In this document: positions 7,386 through 8,762 of the stretch, in pieces | Layout of the letters: each line of letters opens with the position of its first letter | Position numbering within the stretch: position 1 is the first letter of the stretch | Source: Saprospiraceae bacterium | Lineage (GTDB): Bacteria > Bacteroidota > Bacteroidia > Chitinophagales > Saprospiraceae | Assembly (NCBI GenBank): GCA_023300835.1 | Contig: JALZVB010000017.1 | Span: forward strand, 1-8,762 | Length of the DNA: 8,762 nucleotides | Reading direction: 5' to 3' | Program-made: the position numbers and the translations under genes | Notes under the pieces: generated by a model | The model's database searches: none | The model's input: only the letters and a program-made list of their open reading frames with translations | What the model was told of the DNA's origin: nothing

Positions 7386-7991
7386 CTAAAAATTAATTTG
7401 AGGTTGGTTTTTTATTTTCTCGGTAGGTATTTTGAATTTCACTTCACCCGTATAAAAACCTAAGTCTTCTACGGTAAAGTTTAATGTTTTAGATTCAAGT
7501 GAGTTTTGCTTTGGAAATACAAACAAAATATCGGTAGAATTACTCATTCCATACATTCTTGGGTAAATGAAGTCTGTCATTTCTATGGTATCTTTCTTTT
7601 CAGTGAATAGATGTACTCGATCTTCCATTCCAAAAGATAATTGATGTACCATAGCACCAAATTCTCCTTTATCCCTCACTAAAGCATTAAGTACTTCTTG
7701 GTTATTTTTACTCATACTCAATGTAAAGTAAAGATGCTTACTATATTTTTCTCTAAGAGAACGGAGATGATCTACATCTAAATTATCATTCAATTCTTGA
7801 TGCACGAGTAGATCAGTTGGTTTGTAAAGCAAACTGAAATTATAACCTTGTACTTGTTTCTCATAGAAATATCCGTTTTCTGGAATACTTATATATTCCA
7901 AAAGCTCTTGATCGTTATCAAAATTCATGGGATTACTACAAGCTACTACAGATATAACTATAATAATGAGAAAGCAAAAACGCTGTGTCAT
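7386..7991 (-). CDS. Small lipoprotein of unrecognised family (201 aa)
   Basis: The N-terminus MTQRFCFLIIIVISVVACSN is a lipoprotein signal: a hydrophobic stretch at 5-17 and a lipobox VVAC with acylated Cys18. The mature 184 residues begin SNPMNFDNDQELLEYI and contain IPENGYFYEKQVQGYNFSLL (36-55), then YKPTDLLVHQEL at 56-67, a charged helical stretch around 74-108, and a beta-rich C-terminal half (DILFVFPKQ at 154-162, TVEDLGFYTGEVKFKI at 173-188). I do not recognise a named family. The residues after Cys do not give a clear Bacteroidota surface-export signal, so the side of the membrane is open. It starts 6 bp after the OmpH-like gene and its TAG touches the ATG of the giant gene, so it is probably a structural or assembly partner of that protein. 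An immunity or anchoring role is possible but not shown. Confidence 0.88.
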   Translation of the reverse strand: MTQRFCFLIIIVISVVACSNPMNFDNDQELLEYISIPENGYFYEKQVQGYNFSLLYKPTDLLVHQELNDNLDVDHLRSLREKYSKHLYFTLSMSKNNQEVLNALVRDKGEFGAMVHQLSFGMEDRVHLFTEKKDTIEMTDFIYPRMYGMSNSTDILFVFPKQNSLESKTLNFTVEDLGFYTGEVKFKIPTEKIKNQPQINF

Positions 7992-7997
7992 ATGGTA

Positions 7998-8537
7998 TTA
8001 CTTTCCGTCAAATTCTTTATTGAGTCCTTCTAGAACTTCTTGAGTTAGATCAGCTTGATCACTAGCATACATAATATTACCGCTTCCGCTCGCTCCAAGA
8101 ATAATACGATATCCATTATTCTTACCAAATTCCTTAACATAGTCATTTATATCATTAATAACGGTCTGTGTAGCCTTTTGATCTTCTTCCTGTATTTGTT
8201 TCTGGATTGCTTGTTGGTAACTAGAAATTTGTTGTTGTTTATTACCTAATAGCTCTTGCTTTAAGCCCAATTCTTTCTTGGACATCGATGAGCGTTCTTT
8301 CTCATAAACCTTAAGCTCGTTTTGCCAATCAGTCATAAGACTATCAACATTAGAATTAAGTGTTTTTGCTTTTTGCTCGAAATCTGCACGAACCACTTTT
8401 GTACGCTTATAACCGTCAAGAAGCTTGTTGACATCTACATAAAACTGATCTGATTGAGACTCAGAACTAAAATAAAAAAGAGATAATATCGCAGTGAGAA
8501 GAGCCAATAGAGCAATTGGCAAAGAGAATTTATTCAT
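7998..8537 (-). CDS. OmpH/Skp-family periplasmic chaperone-like protein (179 aa)
   Basis: OmpH/Skp proteins are trimeric periplasmic holdases that keep unfolded exported proteins soluble. Residues 5-24 form a hydrophobic signal or uncleaved membrane anchor (LPIALLALLTAILSLFYF) with no clean signal peptidase site. The family pattern is visible: FYVDVNKLLDGYKRTK at 32-47 (the usual beta-strand with V-D-x-x-x-L), a long Gln/Lys/Glu-rich coiled coil at about 48-130 (the tentacles), then YVKEFGKNNGYRIILGASGS at 133-152 and NIMYASDQADLTQEVLEGLN at 154-173, which is the closing beta-body typical of OmpH. Length fits the family. It is the first gene after the intergenic region and is followed 6 bp later by the lipoprotein gene and two giant exported proteins, so a dedicated chaperone for these is plausible. 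The start is the only ATG supporting the signal sequence. Being an accessory copy rather than the bam-linked one is inference. Confidence 0.92.
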   Translation of the reverse strand: MNKFSLPIALLALLTAILSLFYFSSESQSDQFYVDVNKLLDGYKRTKVVRADFEQKAKTLNSNVDSLMTDWQNELKVYEKERSSMSKKELGLKQELLGNKQQQISSYQQAIQKQIQEEDQKATQTVINDINDYVKEFGKNNGYRIILGASGSGNIMYASDQADLTQEVLEGLNKEFDGK

Positions 8538-8586
8538 TAATGGTTGGTTTTGAGAGCTTAAAGATATCTCCTACATGAAATGCCTA

Positions 8587-8617
8587 CAAACCTTTAACAC
8601 TTCCTTAACAAAACCAA
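8587..8617 (-). promoter_or_regulatory. Candidate Bacteroidota promoter for the OmpH-like operon (proximal)
   Basis: Minus-strand TTG (8617-8615) is separated by 20 bases from AAGGTTTG (8594-8587), one mismatch from TAnnTTTG. It would give a leader of about 45 bases before the ATG at 8537. It competes with the distal candidate; only one, or neither, may be real. Confidence 0.3.
8591..8609. repeat. Short direct repeat between the two candidate promoters
   Basis: CCTTTAAC at 8591-8598 and CCTTAAC at 8603-8609 are near-identical half-sites about one helical turn apart, inside the spacer of the proximal promoter candidate. The layout suits a dimeric regulator, but no regulator is seen in the window. 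Confidence 0.25.
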
Positions 8618-8620
8618 TAC

Positions 8621-8650
8621 AAAACGTATGTCAAACAATTACCTTTTCAA
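8621..8650 (-). promoter_or_regulatory. Candidate Bacteroidota promoter for the OmpH-like operon (distal)
   Basis: On the minus strand TTG (8650-8648) is followed after 19 bases by TACGTTTT (8628-8621) and then G. The Bacteroidota consensus is TTTG or TTG at -33, then TAnnTTTG at -7 with about 19-23 bases between, so one base is off in the -7 element. The -33 element overlaps the last codons of the upstream gene. Start of transcription would be about 75 bases before the OmpH-like ATG. Weak evidence because the region is AT-rich. Confidence 0.35.
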
Positions 8651-8762
8651 TGTAAAATGACCACGGTAAGTTTTACCATTACTACGTTCTACCTCAAACC
8701 AATAATCGCTAGAAGGTAACGGATTACCATTATAAGTTCCATCCCATCCTATACCATCTGCA
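8639..8762 (-). CDS. C-terminal end of a T9SS type B sorting-domain protein (partial)
   Basis: Forty codons and a TAA (8641-8639) are visible; the gene enters from the right edge. The end reads WDGTYNGNPLPSSDYWF (6-22 of the visible part), then GKTYRGHFTLKR and stop. This matches the gliding-motility-associated or type B T9SS C-terminal domain (TIGR04131 type): W-D-G-x-Y-N-G-x-P-L-P-S-x-D-Y-W, ending G-H-F-x-L-K-R. Such proteins cross the outer membrane through the type IX machinery and are usually large surface or secreted adhesins. The cargo part is outside the window. It ends 101 bp before the OmpH-like gene and may be a separate transcription unit or the upstream part of a longer one. Confidence 0.9.
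   Translation of the reverse strand, partial: ADGIGWDGTYNGNPLPSSDYWFEVERSNGKTYRGHFTLKR

Larger units (their letters stand above)
8544..8617. repeat. Spaced 9-bp inverted repeat in the operon leader
   Basis: TTGGTTTTG at 8544-8552 and CAAAACCAA at 8609-8617 are perfect reverse complements separated by 56 bases. One arm is 6 bp from the ATG of the OmpH-like gene and the other overlaps the -33 element of the proximal promoter candidate. A distal-promoter transcript could fold the two together and hide the translation start; with the proximal promoter the right arm would not be transcribed. It is not followed by a T-run in either direction, so it is not a typical terminator. Could be chance in AT-rich DNA. 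Confidence 0.4.

Noticed and set aside
7848..8033. Plus-strand open frame of 61 codons
   Set aside because: It overlaps the lipoprotein and OmpH-like genes antisense; its hydrophobic, AT-rich text reflects the complement of the lipoprotein signal.
8055..8249. Plus-strand open frame of 64 codons
   Set aside because: It is antisense to the OmpH coiled-coil region, and its Ile/Leu-rich text is the complement of Lys/Gln/Asn codons.
8538..8638. Rho-independent terminator after the T9SS cargo gene
   Set aside because: Only a 4-bp stem (ATAC/GTAT) and the spaced 9-bp repeat are seen, with no T-run following, so no terminator is called.

Overview
The window looks like part of an accessory locus from a flavobacterium-like member of the Bacteroidota. 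Three things support this. The DNA is AT-rich and start codons lack clear Shine-Dalgarno sequences, sitting instead behind A/T-rich leaders. The gene entering from the right edge ends in a type IX secretion (T9SS) type B sorting domain, which is characteristic of Bacteroidota. The two large proteins belong to the Bacteroidota style of RHS/YD-repeat proteins. Genus cannot be decided from the sequence alone.

All five genes are on the minus strand, so they read from right to left. (1) 8639-8762: the last 40 residues of a T9SS type B cargo protein. (2) 8538-8638: a short intergenic region with two possible Bacteroidota-type promoters, a direct repeat and a spaced inverted repeat. (3) 7998-8537: an OmpH/Skp-family periplasmic chaperone-like protein. 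(4) 7386-7991: a small lipoprotein of unrecognised family. (5) 1908-7385: an 1825-residue secreted protein with an RHS/SpvB-like N-terminus, a long Gly/Ser/Asn-rich segment, a galactose-binding-like domain, one clear YD repeat and a Cys-containing C-terminal module. (6) 1-1878: the first 626 residues of a second secreted RHS-type protein, with a signal peptide, four MopE/thrombospondin-3-like metal-binding repeats, a DUF6443-like region and the beginning of the YD-repeat array. It runs off the left edge.

Genes 3 to 6 are spaced by 6, 0 and 29 bp and are very probably one operon. My reading, which is inference, is that the operon makes a two-part extracellular RHS-type assembly, with its own Skp-like holdase for the giant chains crossing the periplasm and a lipoprotein partner on a membrane. 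If the second RHS protein carries a variable C-terminal effector, as many RHS proteins do, that effector and any immunity gene lie beyond position 1. No RNA gene, insertion sequence, CRISPR array or convincing terminator was seen, and there is no gene-free stretch over 300 bases.
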